From: Candidatus Sodaliphilus limicaballi
GTDB lineage: Bacteria > Bacteroidota > Bacteroidia > Bacteroidales > Muribaculaceae
Length of the DNA: 13,329 nt
Assembly (NCBI GenBank): GCA_018065815.1
Contig: JAGHSP010000105.1
Location: forward strand, 1 to 13,329
Reading direction: 5' to 3'
Every line of letters begins with the position of its first letter. Position 1 is the first letter of the stretch. Below the pieces are notes generated by a model. The model did no database searches, was not told the DNA's origin, and was given only the letters and a program-made list of their open reading frames with translations. A program made the position numbers and the translations under genes. Of the stretch, positions 6,282 to 13,291 are shown piece by piece.

Positions 6282-7025
6282 ATGCCTAGATATATCCTGC
6301 TGCACGAGACTGCATCGACCAATACTTATCTCAAAAGCGTGGCCTCTGCCTTGCCCTCCGGAACTGTGGTCTATACCCACAACCAGACGGCGGGACGCGG
6401 ACAGCGAGGCAACTCGTGGGAGGCCGAGCCGGGCAAGAACATCACCATGTCGATGCTCATCAAGAATCCCGCCGTGGCTGTGGCACAGCAGTTCTACATC
6501 AGCGAGGCGGTGGCTGTGGCCATTGCCCGCGTGCTCAACCGCTATGTGCCTGGCTTCCGGGTAAAGTGGCCCAACGACATATATCACCGCGACCGCAAGG
6601 AGTGCGGCATTCTCATTGAGCACGTGCTGGCTGGCGGAGGAATAGCCCACACCGTGATAGGCGCCGGCATCAACATCAACCAGACCGAGTTTTTGAGCGA
6701 TGCCCCCAACCCCGTGTCGCTGGCACAGCTCACAGGCAATCAGCACGACGTGGAGGCAGTGATGCGCGAGGTGTGCGAGGAGATAGAGCGCCTGTGCCAG
6801 TTCACGCCGCAGTCGTGCCAGCAGTTGCACGAGGAATTCCTGTCAATGCTCTACCGCGGCGACGGCAAGGACTACACATTTGCCTTGCCCGACGGCACCC
6901 AGTTCCAGGCCGCGATACACAACGTGCTTCCCGACGGCACCTTGCAGCTGCGCACCCCTGACGGCACCGTGACAAGCTACCTGTTCAAGGAAGTAAAGCA
7001 CGTGATAGGCAACAACACGCTGTAA
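6282..7025 (+). CDS. birA: Biotin--[acetyl-CoA-carboxylase] ligase, monofunctional
   Basis: The product has 247 residues. It lacks the N-terminal DNA-binding domain of E. coli BirA, so it is a class I ligase that should biotinylate carboxylase BCCP domains without acting as a repressor. Motifs are STNTYL (12-17), the biotinyl-AMP loop QTAGRGQRGNSW (35-46), KWPNDI (95-100), CGILIE (108-113) and IGAGININ (126-133). A small SH3-like C-terminal domain covers about 200-247. ATG 6282 follows the repeat block and a C7A6 run, and no upstream in-frame start would add family-like residues. A strong terminator follows. No -7 box is obvious, so transcription may come from tsaE through the repeats or from a promoter within them. 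Confidence 0.95.
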   Translation: MPRYILLHETASTNTYLKSVASALPSGTVVYTHNQTAGRGQRGNSWEAEPGKNITMSMLIKNPAVAVAQQFYISEAVAVAIARVLNRYVPGFRVKWPNDIYHRDRKECGILIEHVLAGGGIAHTVIGAGININQTEFLSDAPNPVSLAQLTGNQHDVEAVMREVCEEIERLCQFTPQSCQQLHEEFLSMLYRGDGKDYTFALPDGTQFQAAIHNVLPDGTLQLRTPDGTVTSYLFKEVKHVIGNNTL

Positions 7026-7031
7026 CCCCGC

Positions 7032-7072
7032 AAAAACTAGATAAAAGGGACGGTTCTTTTTATCTAGTTTTT
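7032..7072 (+). terminator. Rho-independent terminator after birA
   Basis: A perfect 15-bp inverted repeat (7032-7046 with 7058-7072) flanks an 11-nt GGGACGGTTCT loop. The plus-strand side ends in a T run to 7073. It lies 6 bp after the birA stop and separates birA from the next gene. Confidence 0.85.
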
Positions 7073-7107
7073 TAAAAATTGACATTACTAAACGAATAAA
7101 AACGAAG

Positions 7108-7641
7108 ATGAATATAGCAGTATATTGCAGTTCGCGCGACGGACTGCCTCAACACATCGAAGACATCGCCGTGGCCCTGGGACAGTGGCTGGGCAAGAAC
7201 GGTCACACGCTGGTCTATGGCGGCGTGCATGCCGGACTCATGCACACCGTGGCACAGGCCGCCCACGACAGTGGCGCCCGCGTGGTGGGCGTGGTGCCCG
7301 AGTGCTTCAAGCACCGTCTCGACAAGGTGGTCGATGAACCCATCTACACCCATGACCTCAACGACCGCAAGGCCGAGATGTATAGCCGCAGCGACCACTT
7401 CGTGGTATTGCCCGGCGGCATAGGAACTATCGACGAGTGGGTAGCCACCCTGTCGCAGATCACCGTGGACCAGTCGCCGCGACGCATCGTGGTGATGAAC
7501 CTCGACGGCATGTATGACCACACAGTGAAGCAGCTCGAGGCAAGCAGCAAGTCGCTCTTTGCACGCGTGGGCAACATGCTCGACATCTCCATCATCACAA
7601 CCACTTCGCAACAAATGATAGAAGCACTAGAAACATTATGA
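7108..7641 (+). CDS. LOG-family / TIGR00730 Rossmann-fold protein (nucleoside 5'-monophosphate phosphoribohydrolase)
   Basis: The product has 177 residues. LOG proteins release a nucleobase from cytokinin-type or other nucleoside 5'-monophosphates, and older annotations wrongly call them lysine decarboxylases. Motifs are YGGVHAGLM (37-45, usually YGGGxxGLM), DRKAEM (86-91, the Arg-Lys pair of the family) and PGGIGTIDE (102-110). Substrate specificity in bacteria outside known cytokinin producers is uncertain. The stop overlaps the next start as ATGA (7638-7641), so it is probably translationally coupled to the cobalamin adenosyltransferase. The replacement of the third Gly by Val in the YGG motif is mild. 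Family assignment is firm, in vivo role is not. Confidence 0.9.
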   Translation: MNIAVYCSSRDGLPQHIEDIAVALGQWLGKNGHTLVYGGVHAGLMHTVAQAAHDSGARVVGVVPECFKHRLDKVVDEPIYTHDLNDRKAEMYSRSDHFVVLPGGIGTIDEWVATLSQITVDQSPRRIVVMNLDGMYDHTVKQLEASSKSLFARVGNMLDISIITTTSQQMIEALETL

Positions 7642-8201
7642 AAAGCAAAGTATATACCCTCACCGGCGACAAGGGCACCACATCGCTCGTGGGCGGGCAG
7701 CGCGTGGACAAGGACAACATGCGCGTCGAGGCCTACGGCACTGTCGATGAACTCAACTCACACATCGGATTGCTCGCCAGCCTGCTGCGCGGACATTGCG
7801 ACGAGACCACAGCCGCAACGCTGTTCAAGGTGCAGAACCGCCTGTTCAACCTGGGCGCTTACCTCGCCACCGAGACCGACGATGCCGCGAGTCCGGTGTA
7901 TGGTTTGAGCGACGACGATATCAAGGGCATCGAGGCACGCATCGACGAGATGGACGCCACATTGCCCCCCATGCGCAGCTTCATCCTGCCAGGCGGGTGC
8001 CACAGCGCGGCCCAGGCCGACGTGTGCCGCACCGTGGCAAGACGTGCCGAGCGGCGTGTAATCACGCTGGCGCACAATGCTCCGGTCAACCCGCTCGCAC
8101 TGCAATATCTGAACCGATTGAGCGACTTTTTCTTCATCTTGTCGCGATATATCAATGTTCAGAATGATTTTAGTGAAATTTTTTGGGACAAGAATGTGTA
8201 A
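7638..8201 (+). CDS. PduO-type ATP:cob(I)alamin adenosyltransferase
   Basis: The product has 187 residues. The enzyme transfers the adenosyl group of ATP to cob(I)alamin, making coenzyme B12 for mutases and related enzymes. PduO-type features are TLTGDKGTTSLVGGQRVDKD (7-26), EAYGTVDELNSHIG (31-44), FILPGG (115-120), RTVARRAERRV (131-141) and YLNRLSDFFFILSR (157-170). The start overlaps the preceding LOG-family stop by four bases. No cobalamin riboswitch is seen upstream of the pair. The C-terminus is slightly short and ends FWDKNV. Confidence 0.93.
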   Translation: MKSKVYTLTGDKGTTSLVGGQRVDKDNMRVEAYGTVDELNSHIGLLASLLRGHCDETTAATLFKVQNRLFNLGAYLATETDDAASPVYGLSDDDIKGIEARIDEMDATLPPMRSFILPGGCHSAAQADVCRTVARRAERRVITLAHNAPVNPLALQYLNRLSDFFFILSRYINVQNDFSEIFWDKNV

Positions 8202-8217
8202 ATTCAGAATAAAATGT

Positions 8218-8225
8218 TATCTTTG
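8218..8225 (+). promoter_or_regulatory. Putative -7 box for the DUF2795-type gene
   Basis: TATCTTTG matches TAnnTTTG and lies 43 bp before ATG 8269, right after the adenosyltransferase stop. The leader is AT-rich as expected. No good -33 element is visible at the right distance. Confidence 0.6.
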
Positions 8226-8268
8226 CGCCCACATTTTTGAATTAACAACTTAAAATTTATATAAAACT

Positions 8269-8493
8269 ATGTATTGGACACTAGAACTTGCTACAAAGCT
8301 TGAAGATGCACCATGGCCCGCAACCAAGGACGAGCTCATCGACTATGCAGTGCGCAGCGGTGCACCCCTCGAGGTGATTGAAAACCTACACGAGATTGAG
8401 GACGAAGGCGAAAGCTACGAGTCAATCGAAGACATCTGGCCTGACTACCCCAGCACCGACGACGATTTCTTCTTTGACGAAGAAGAGTATTAA
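8269..8493 (+). CDS. DUF2795-type small acidic protein
   Basis: The product has 74 residues, strongly acidic (tail IWPDYPSTDDDFFFDEEEY) and without signal peptide or membrane segment. The segment APWPATKDELIDYAVRSGAPLEVIENLHEIEDEG looks like the small helical DUF2795 fold that is very conserved in Bacteroidota. Its function is unknown; a nucleic-acid or protein-binding role is only a guess. It has its own -7 box and is followed by a terminator, so it is likely expressed as a single strong transcript. After the stop there is a tandem copy of the final eight codons (see repeat at 8470). Confidence 0.88.
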   Translation: MYWTLELATKLEDAPWPATKDELIDYAVRSGAPLEVIENLHEIEDEGESYESIEDIWPDYPSTDDDFFFDEEEY

Positions 8494-8517
8494 TACTTCG
8501 ACAAAGAAGATTATTAA
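8470..8517. repeat. 24-bp tandem duplication of the gene's last seven codons plus stop
   Basis: Positions 8470-8493 (coding FFDEEEY and TAA) are followed directly by 8494-8517 (would code YFDKEDY and TAA). By eye 20 of 24 bases agree, and the copy is in the same frame. The duplicate lies outside the annotated protein. Confidence 0.8.
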
Positions 8518-8523
8518 AAATAT

Positions 8524-8557
8524 AAATCCGCACCCAAAACAATGGATGCGGATTTTT
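8524..8557. terminator. Bidirectional terminator between the DUF2795-type gene and the beta-flower gene
   Basis: AAATCCGCA (8524-8532) pairs with TGCGGATTT (8547-8555), with further C-G pairs inside after one mismatch. The plus-strand side ends in TTTTTATTTAT, and the minus-strand side ends in ATATTTTTA. It can serve both convergent transcripts. Confidence 0.8.
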
Positions 8558-8591
8558 ATTTATACAAAAGAATTAGGATTGCTTTCTTCTT

Positions 8592-8915
8592 TTATCCGAA
8601 GAAGAAAAAGAAGAAGCATGCTGCCCATTTCATGTTCACGCCTTTGGCATGACCTATGGTGCGGTAGCTGCTGTCTTGCACTGTGCCGTCGCTCTTGATG
8701 TGGCCCACGGTGCGGTAGCTGCCGTCCTGCACTGTGCCGTCGCTCTTGATGTGGCCTATGGTGCGGTAGCTGCTGTCCTGCACGGTGCCGTCGCTCTTGA
8801 TGTAGCCCGTGGTGCGGTAACTGCCGTCTTGCATTGTCTGGGCATAGGCAGATACTCCGCCTGCAACTGCCAGCAACATGAACACGGCAATAATATATCG
8901 CTTGATTGTCTTCAT
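8592..8915 (-). CDS. Secreted 5-fold beta-flower protein built of 17-residue repeats
   Basis: The product has 107 residues. A signal peptide (KTIKRY, hydrophobic IIAVFMLLAVAGGV, likely cleavage after SAYA) leads into four units of the type DGSYRTTGYIKSDGTVQ at 30-46, 47-63, 64-80 and 81 onward. A closing segment KGVNMKWAACFFFFFFG follows. This repeat and aromatic ending match the small secreted Bacteroidota family called 5-fold beta-flower, in which each repeat forms a beta hairpin; here the C-terminal WAACFFFFFF would supply the fifth. Cellular role is unknown. The ATG lies 39 bp after the queA stop on the same strand with no clear -7 box, so it may be the last gene of the uppP-truB-queA unit. 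The repeats are nearly identical at DNA level. Confidence 0.85.
   Translation of the reverse strand: MKTIKRYIIAVFMLLAVAGGVSAYAQTMQDGSYRTTGYIKSDGTVQDSSYRTIGHIKSDGTVQDGSYRTVGHIKSDGTVQDSSYRTIGHAKGVNMKWAACFFFFFFG
8640..8828 (-). repeat. 51-bp coding tandem repeats
   Basis: Three full 51-bp units and one partial unit encode the repeats of the beta-flower protein. The same landmark (GGTGCGGTA on the plus strand) recurs at 8658, 8709, 8760 and 8811. Most bases, including synonymous positions, are the same, which suggests recent expansion or homogenisation. Confidence 0.9.
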
Positions 8916-8954
8916 AAAATGCTTTTTTTTAGTTTAATAGAACCGGGAAAACGG

Positions 8955-10007
8955 TCAGTCCACGATGAGCATAGCGTCGCCGTAGGCACCGAAGCGGTAT
9001 TTCTCCTCGACAGCCACGTTATAGGCCTTCATCACTTGCTCGTAGTCGCCGAAGGCTGCGGTGAGCATGAGCATCACCGAGTAGGGCATGTGGAAGTTGG
9101 TGATGAGCGCGTCGCATGTGGTGCAGTCGTAGGGCGGGAAGATGAACTTGTTGGTCCATCCGTCGTATCCCTTGATGTGTCCGTTCATGCCCACGGTGCT
9201 CTCCATGGCGCGAAGCACTGATGTGCCCACGGCGCATATCTTGTTGCCGTTGTCGCGCTTGAAGTTCACCTTGCGTGCGAGTTCGTCGCTCACGAGCATC
9301 TGCTCGCTATCGACGCGGTGCTTGGTGAGGTCTTCCACGTCGATGTCGCGGTAGGTGCCCAGGCCGATGTGCAGTGTGAGGAACTCTGCCTCCACGTCGC
9401 GTATCTCCATGCGGCGCATGAGCTCGCGAGAGAAGTGCAGGCCGGCTGCGGGGGCCACGACAGCGCCTTCGTTGACGGCGAAGATGGTCTGGTAGCGCTC
9501 GGCGTCATCCTCTTCTACCTCGCGGTCGATGTAGTAGGGCAGGGGTGTAGCGCCCAGTGCATAGAGGTTCTCCTTAAATTCGTCGTGCGGACCGTCGTAG
9601 AGGAAGCGCAGTGTGCGTCCGCGAGAGGTGGTGTTGTCTATCACCTCGGCCACCATCGAGTCGTCAAGGCCGAAGTAGAGTTTGTTGCCTATGCGTATCT
9701 TGCGGGCGGGTTCCACGAGCACGTCCCACAGCTTGTGGTCGCTGTTGAGCTCGCGCAACAGGAACACCTCGATGCGCGCGCCAGTCTTCTCTTTGTTACC
9801 CATCAGTTTGGCTGGAAAGACCTGGGTGTTGTTGAACACCATCAAGTCAAACGGGTTGAAATAGTCAAGCACATCCTTGAACTGTCGGTGCTCGATTTCG
9901 CCTGTGGAGCGGTGGAGCACCATCAGTCTTGATTCGTCACGATTTTTTGCAGGGTGTAGTGCAATGAGTTCTTCGGGCAACTTAAAGCCGAATTCTGATA
10001 ACTTCAT
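8955..10007 (-). CDS. queA: S-adenosylmethionine:tRNA ribosyltransferase-isomerase QueA
   Basis: The product has 350 residues, a normal full length. QueA converts preQ1 at tRNA position 34 into epoxyqueuosine using the ribosyl part of SAM; it is cytoplasmic. Motifs are the N-terminal FKLPEELIALHPA (8-20), FNNTQVFPAKL (58-68), RYQT (171-174), GAVVAPAAGLHFS (181-193), LHIGLGT (212-218), GTSVLRAMES (261-270), LITNFHMPYSVMLML (301-315) and RFGAYGDAMLI (338-348). The start overlaps the truB stop as ATGA (10007-10004), indicating coupling. The order truB-queA is common in Bacteroidota. No other queuosine gene is in the window. Confidence 0.97.
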   Translation of the reverse strand: MKLSEFGFKLPEELIALHPAKNRDESRLMVLHRSTGEIEHRQFKDVLDYFNPFDLMVFNNTQVFPAKLMGNKEKTGARIEVFLLRELNSDHKLWDVLVEPARKIRIGNKLYFGLDDSMVAEVIDNTTSRGRTLRFLYDGPHDEFKENLYALGATPLPYYIDREVEEDDAERYQTIFAVNEGAVVAPAAGLHFSRELMRRMEIRDVEAEFLTLHIGLGTYRDIDVEDLTKHRVDSEQMLVSDELARKVNFKRDNGNKICAVGTSVLRAMESTVGMNGHIKGYDGWTNKFIFPPYDCTTCDALITNFHMPYSVMLMLTAAFGDYEQVMKAYNVAVEEKYRFGAYGDAMLIVD

Positions 10008-10843
10008 AAGTCTGTATTATTTTTGTTTTGTTCTTTTTTTTCTTGTCTTTTCTTGCGTGCTGCATTGAGTATGGCAGCGCGCTTGCGGTTGGCGATGCGC
10101 TCGCGCTCGAGCAGTTCTTGCTCGGCTTGCTCGGCACTCACCATCTCTTCGGTCTCGAGCCTGCCGAGGATGCCGTCGAGCGTCTCGCACTGCTCCACCC
10201 TCACGTCGCCCACCTGTGTGCGTCGCAGTCCGTAGAGGTGCGCTCCGCTGCCCAGCGCTGTGCCTATGTCGCGTGCCAGGGCGCGGATGTAGGTGCCCTT
10301 GCTGCACACCACTCGCAGCACGAGTGTGGGCTCGGCGGGCAGCCCGCATTCCACCACTTCGATCTCGTCGATCACAAGGGTCTTGGCCTTGATTTCCACA
10401 TCCTTGCCTTTGCGGGCAAGCTTGTAGGCTGGCTTTCCGTCAACCTTGCATGCCGAGAATGCCGGTGGCACTTGCTCGATGCTGCCAGTGAACTGCTCCT
10501 TGAGCACCTGCTCCACCAGCTCGCGGGTGATGTGCTCCCAGGGATAGGTGGCATCGACCTCGGTCTCCATGTCGTAGGACGGTGTGGTCTCGCCCAGGCG
10601 CACCCAGGCGGTGTATTCCTTGACTCCTGCCTGCAATTCCTCGATGCGCTTGGTCATGCGCCCGGTGCACACGATGAGCACGCCGCTCGCCAGCGGATCA
10701 AGCGTGCCGGCGTGGCCCACGTGGATGTTCTTGCGGTCGAGACGGGTGCGCAGCCTGCCGCGCACTTGCTTCACCACGGCAAACGAGGTCATCTCCAGTG
10801 GCTTGTCGATGTAGAATATTTCGCCTTCGATAGGATTGAGCAT
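10004..10843 (-). CDS. truB: tRNA pseudouridine(55) synthase TruB
   Basis: The product has 279 residues. TruB isomerises U55 in the T loop of tRNAs and also helps tRNA folding. The catalytic segment GHAGTLDPLASGVL is at 43-56 with Asp49. Other family features are IDKPLEMTSFAVV (12-24), KEYTAWVRLGETTPSYD (75-91), PPAFSACKVDGKPAYKLAR (about 125-143) and CSKGTYIRALARDIG (about 180-194). The last 40 residues are a Lys/Arg/Gln-rich, probably unfolded tail (RKRAAILNAARKKRQEKKEQ), which could add RNA binding. It starts 31 bp after uppP and overlaps queA by four bases. Confidence 0.97.
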   Translation of the reverse strand: MLNPIEGEIFYIDKPLEMTSFAVVKQVRGRLRTRLDRKNIHVGHAGTLDPLASGVLIVCTGRMTKRIEELQAGVKEYTAWVRLGETTPSYDMETEVDATYPWEHITRELVEQVLKEQFTGSIEQVPPAFSACKVDGKPAYKLARKGKDVEIKAKTLVIDEIEVVECGLPAEPTLVLRVVCSKGTYIRALARDIGTALGSGAHLYGLRRTQVGDVRVEQCETLDGILGRLETEEMVSAEQAEQELLERERIANRKRAAILNAARKKRQEKKEQNKNNTDL

Positions 10844-10854
10844 GTATATACTTT

Positions 10855-10886
10855 TATATTACAGGACGTATATATTACAGGACGTA
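10855..10886. repeat. 16-bp perfect tandem duplication across the uppP stop codon
   Basis: TATATTACAGGACGTA is present at 10855-10870 and again at 10871-10886. The second copy holds the last uppP codons (Tyr-Val-Leu) and its TAA on the minus strand, and the first lies in the uppP-truB gap. Sixteen bases is not a multiple of three, so the copy is out of frame. Confidence 0.9.
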
Positions 10887-11675
10887 GTTGAGAACAATAG
10901 CCGCAACGGCTGCAATCACGCAGTAGCCGGCAAAGTAGATGAGTTTGCCCTTCTTGACGATGCTTATCATCCACTTGCAAGCCAGGCATCCGCTCACAAA
11001 GGCTGCGACAAACCCCACGATGAGTGGCAGCAGCTCGATGTTGCCAAACGCCTCCTCACCCTTGACAGCTTTGAGTACGTCGAGCAGGCCCTCGCCCAGA
11101 ATGGGCGGGATGACCATGAGGAATGAAAACTGCGCCAGCGATTCTTTCTTGTTGCCCAGCAGCAGACCTGTGGCAATGGTGCTGCCTGAACGAGACAGAC
11201 CGGGCATCACAGCCACCGCCTGTGCAAGGCCTATGATGAGAGCGTCTTTCCAACCGATGTTTTCCTTCACGCGGGGCTTAGCATAATAGGAGAATGCTAG
11301 CAGCGCCGCAGTGACCATGAGCATGATGCCCACAACGAGCAGCCCTTCGCCGAAGATGTTCTCAACATAATCCTTGAAGAACACGCCCACGATGCCCACG
11401 GGCACCATTGAGATGAGGATGTTGATGAAGTAGCGCATCTCGTCGTTCATCTTGAATTTGAAGATGCCGGCAAGCAGCCAGCTCACTTCTTTCCACAGTA
11501 TCACCAGCGTGCTGAGCACAGTTGCCACATGCACCATCACGGTAAATGCAAGATTCTCCTCGCCGTTGATGCCGAACAAGGCTGACCCTATGGCCAGGTG
11601 GCCGCTGCTACTCACGGGAAGATACTCGGTGAGACCCTGAAGCACGCCCAGGATAAGAGCTTGTAACCAGTCCAT
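10875..11675 (-). CDS. uppP: Undecaprenyl-diphosphatase UppP (BacA type)
   Basis: The product is a 266-residue polytopic inner-membrane enzyme. It removes a phosphate from undecaprenyl pyrophosphate so the lipid carrier can be reused for peptidoglycan, O-antigen or capsule assembly; overproduction is known to give bacitracin resistance. Catalytic motifs are QGLTEYLPVSSSGHL (13-27, with Glu17, Ser23 and His26) and PGLSRSGSTIATGLLLG (158-174, with Arg162). It begins four bases after the DUF3098 stop and precedes truB by 31 bp, consistent with one transcript. The 3' end is tandemly duplicated. Confidence 0.97.
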   Translation of the reverse strand: MDWLQALILGVLQGLTEYLPVSSSGHLAIGSALFGINGEENLAFTVMVHVATVLSTLVILWKEVSWLLAGIFKFKMNDEMRYFINILISMVPVGIVGVFFKDYVENIFGEGLLVVGIMLMVTAALLAFSYYAKPRVKENIGWKDALIIGLAQAVAVMPGLSRSGSTIATGLLLGNKKESLAQFSFLMVIPPILGEGLLDVLKAVKGEEAFGNIELLPLIVGFVAAFVSGCLACKWMISIVKKGKLIYFAGYCVIAAVAAIVLNYVL

Positions 11676-11679
11676 ATCT

Positions 11680-11952
11680 TTACTTCAATTCCTCGTTTTT
11701 GTCTCTCTTCCTGAAAATGATAGCAAATGCCATGAGCACGAAACCCGCAAAGGAAATCATCGGGCCCACAACGGTGCGTGTGCTGTTGAAGATGTCGTAG
11801 TTGAACGTGTCGCCCTCGTTGGCGCTGCCAGCCATGAGGTAGAACCCCACGATGATGAGCAAGGCACACACTGCCATGAGGATAAAGTTGATTTTACCCA
11901 GGGGCATTTTCATGCCCTCTTGTTTGTTGGTTTGTTTTAATTCAGTTGCCAT
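11680..11952 (-). CDS. DUF3098 small membrane protein
   Basis: The product has 90 residues with two membrane segments (about 22-41 and 62-80), a short basic C-terminal tail (RKRDKNEELK) and the pattern GFYLMAGS, NYDIFNSTRTVVGP and GFVLMAFAI typical of Bacteroidota DUF3098. Both termini are probably cytoplasmic. Function is unknown. In many Bacteroidota it sits between ftsX and uppP, and that right-hand neighbour is kept here while ftsX is not adjacent. ATG 11952 is followed in frame by further Met codons at residues 14 and 16, so a shorter start is possible. Confidence 0.85.
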   Translation of the reverse strand: MATELKQTNKQEGMKMPLGKINFILMAVCALLIIVGFYLMAGSANEGDTFNYDIFNSTRTVVGPMISFAGFVLMAFAIIFRKRDKNEELK

Positions 11953-12044
11953 TGTCTTTTAACTGTATGATTTCTTTACTATTTTCAAATGCAAGTATGC
12001 ATCACACACCTTGCCCCAAAAGCGCAAAATATGCAATTTCGGTG

Positions 12045-12075
12045 CAAAGTTACAATCTCAAAAAGCGTTTGTCAA
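12045..12075 (-). promoter_or_regulatory. Promoter of the DUF3098-uppP-truB-queA unit
   Basis: On the minus strand a TTG (12075-12073, within TTGACA) is followed after 20 bp by TAACTTTG (12052-12045). This fits the Bacteroidota sigma-ABfr -33/-7 pattern well. Transcription should start near 12038, leaving a leader of about 85 nt before ATG 11952. Confidence 0.75.
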
Positions 12076-12217
12076 CCTTTTTAATGTTTTTTTACTATTA
12101 CGGTAACTATTCAGCAATGGAACTCCCCGCGCGGATCTCACGGATAACGCAGAGGTTATTATTTTAGTACATCAAAGAAGCTGGTGCTAATTCGTTGTCC
12201 GGTAGGATAATATTTGA

Positions 12218-12253
12218 ATACCCCCACAGCCGATGTAGTGGCGGCGGGGGTAT
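12218..12253 (-). terminator. GC-rich hairpin after the aldo-keto reductase gene, possible terminator
   Basis: ATACCCCC (12218-12225) pairs with GGGGGTAT (12246-12253), and the stem can continue inward with GCC/GGC pairs around a mismatch. It lies 24 bp after the reductase stop. The bases after it on the minus strand (TCAAATATT) are AT-rich but not a true T run, so termination is likely but not certain. Confidence 0.45.
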
Positions 12254-12277
12254 GGTATCAACAAGCGGACGGCAAAT

Positions 12278-13291
12278 TCATTCGGCAAGGATGTTGTCGA
12301 TGAGTGTCAGCTCTTCCTGGGTGAAAGGAGCCACGTGCAGTGCGGTGAGGCTGTCCTTGAGCTGGTCCACGGTGCGGGGACCCACGATGACCGATGTCAC
12401 CTTATCGCGGCGCAGCAGCCATGCCGTTGCCATCTGAGCCAGCGTATTGCCGCGCTGCTGTGCCAGGTCGTTGAGCTTCACAATCTTGTCGTGGATAGCA
12501 TCTACATCGGCCTTGCTCACGGCGTTGCCCAGCGCAGCGCGAGAGTCGGCGGGAATGCCGTGCAGATACTTATCGGTGAGCAGACCCTTCATGATGGGCG
12601 AGAACGCGGTGAACGCCATGCCATGCTCCTTGCAATACTGCAAGTGGCCGTCCTCTGGCTCACGGCACAGCATGTTGTACTTGCCCTGGTAAATCACGGG
12701 GTGCACATCGCGCGCCTCGAGATACTCGACACACTGCGCGAGCTTCTCAACGGGGTAGTTGCTCAGTCCCACGTAGAGCGCCTTGCCGGCACGCACGATG
12801 TCAACCAGCGCCTGCATAGTCTCCTCAATGGGAGTCACGCCGTCGTAGCGGTGAGAGTAGAAGATATCGACATAGTCCAGGCCCATGCGTTGCAGACTCT
12901 CGTCGAGGCTGCCCATGAGCATCTTGCGCGACGAACCGGTGCCATTGGGGCCAGGCCACATGTCATAGCCCGCCTTGCTGGTGATGATCATCTCGCGGCG
13001 GTGGGGCATGAAACACTGCTTCATCATCCGGCCGAAGGTCTCCTCGGCAGCGCCAAAGGGAGGACCGTAGTTGTTGGCGAGGTCAAAGCAGAAGATGCCG
13101 TGGTCAAAGGCATACATCATCTTGTCGAGCGAGTCGCCATAGGTGTTGTAAGCACCAAAGTTCCACCAGAAACCCAGCGACATCTCGGGCATGACAAGAC
13201 CACTGCTGCCCATGCGACGAGTAGGCGTAACCCCCTCATAACGACGCGGATCGGCAGTATAATTCACTCTAATACGTTCAATATCCTTCAT
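12278..13291 (-). CDS. yghZ: Aldo-keto reductase, YghZ/Gpr-like (L-glyceraldehyde 3-phosphate reductase type)
   Basis: The product has 337 residues, a full-length TIM-barrel NADPH-dependent reductase. The catalytic tetrad is visible as Asp70 (FCFDLANNY), Tyr75, Lys106 (ITSKAGYDMWPGP) and His147 (DIFYSHRYD). The segments YGPPFGAAEETFGR (75-88), SRKMLMGSLDESLQRMGLDYVD and GKALYVGLSNYP closely follow E. coli YghZ, which reduces L-glyceraldehyde 3-phosphate and detoxifies reactive aldehydes such as methylglyoxal. The C-terminal part RDKVTSVIVGPRTVDQL contacts the cofactor in the family. ATG 13291 gives the usual N-terminal extension; only 38 bp upstream are in view, without a clear -7 box. Substrate is inferred by similarity only. 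Confidence 0.92.
   Translation of the reverse strand: MKDIERIRVNYTADPRRYEGVTPTRRMGSSGLVMPEMSLGFWWNFGAYNTYGDSLDKMMYAFDHGIFCFDLANNYGPPFGAAEETFGRMMKQCFMPHRREMIITSKAGYDMWPGPNGTGSSRKMLMGSLDESLQRMGLDYVDIFYSHRYDGVTPIEETMQALVDIVRAGKALYVGLSNYPVEKLAQCVEYLEARDVHPVIYQGKYNMLCREPEDGHLQYCKEHGMAFTAFSPIMKGLLTDKYLHGIPADSRAALGNAVSKADVDAIHDKIVKLNDLAQQRGNTLAQMATAWLLRRDKVTSVIVGPRTVDQLKDSLTALHVAPFTQEELTLIDNILAE

Larger units (their letters stand above)
11953..12277. other. 325-bp intergenic region
   Basis: No gene is seen. It contains the promoter of the DUF3098-uppP-truB-queA unit (12045-12075) and an AT-rich leader of about 85 bp. A short GGAT-type repeat lies near 12131-12149 (CGGATCTCA then CGGATAACG), and a GC-rich hairpin lies at 12218-12253 next to the aldo-keto reductase stop. 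The part 12100-12215 shows no tRNA cloverleaf or ORF of note. Confidence 0.6.

Noticed and set aside
7638..8201. Cobalamin riboswitch upstream of the adenosyltransferase pair
   Set aside because: The gap 7073-7107 is only about 35 bp after the birA terminator, too short for a B12 aptamer, and no B12-box is visible.
10028..10891. Plus-strand 287-codon frame opposite truB
   Set aside because: It is antisense to all TruB motifs, has shadow-type composition, and crosses the uppP end.
12120..12215. Possible tRNA or small structured RNA in the gap before the reductase gene
   Set aside because: No T-loop GTTCAA-type motif, acceptor stem or cloverleaf could be built by eye.
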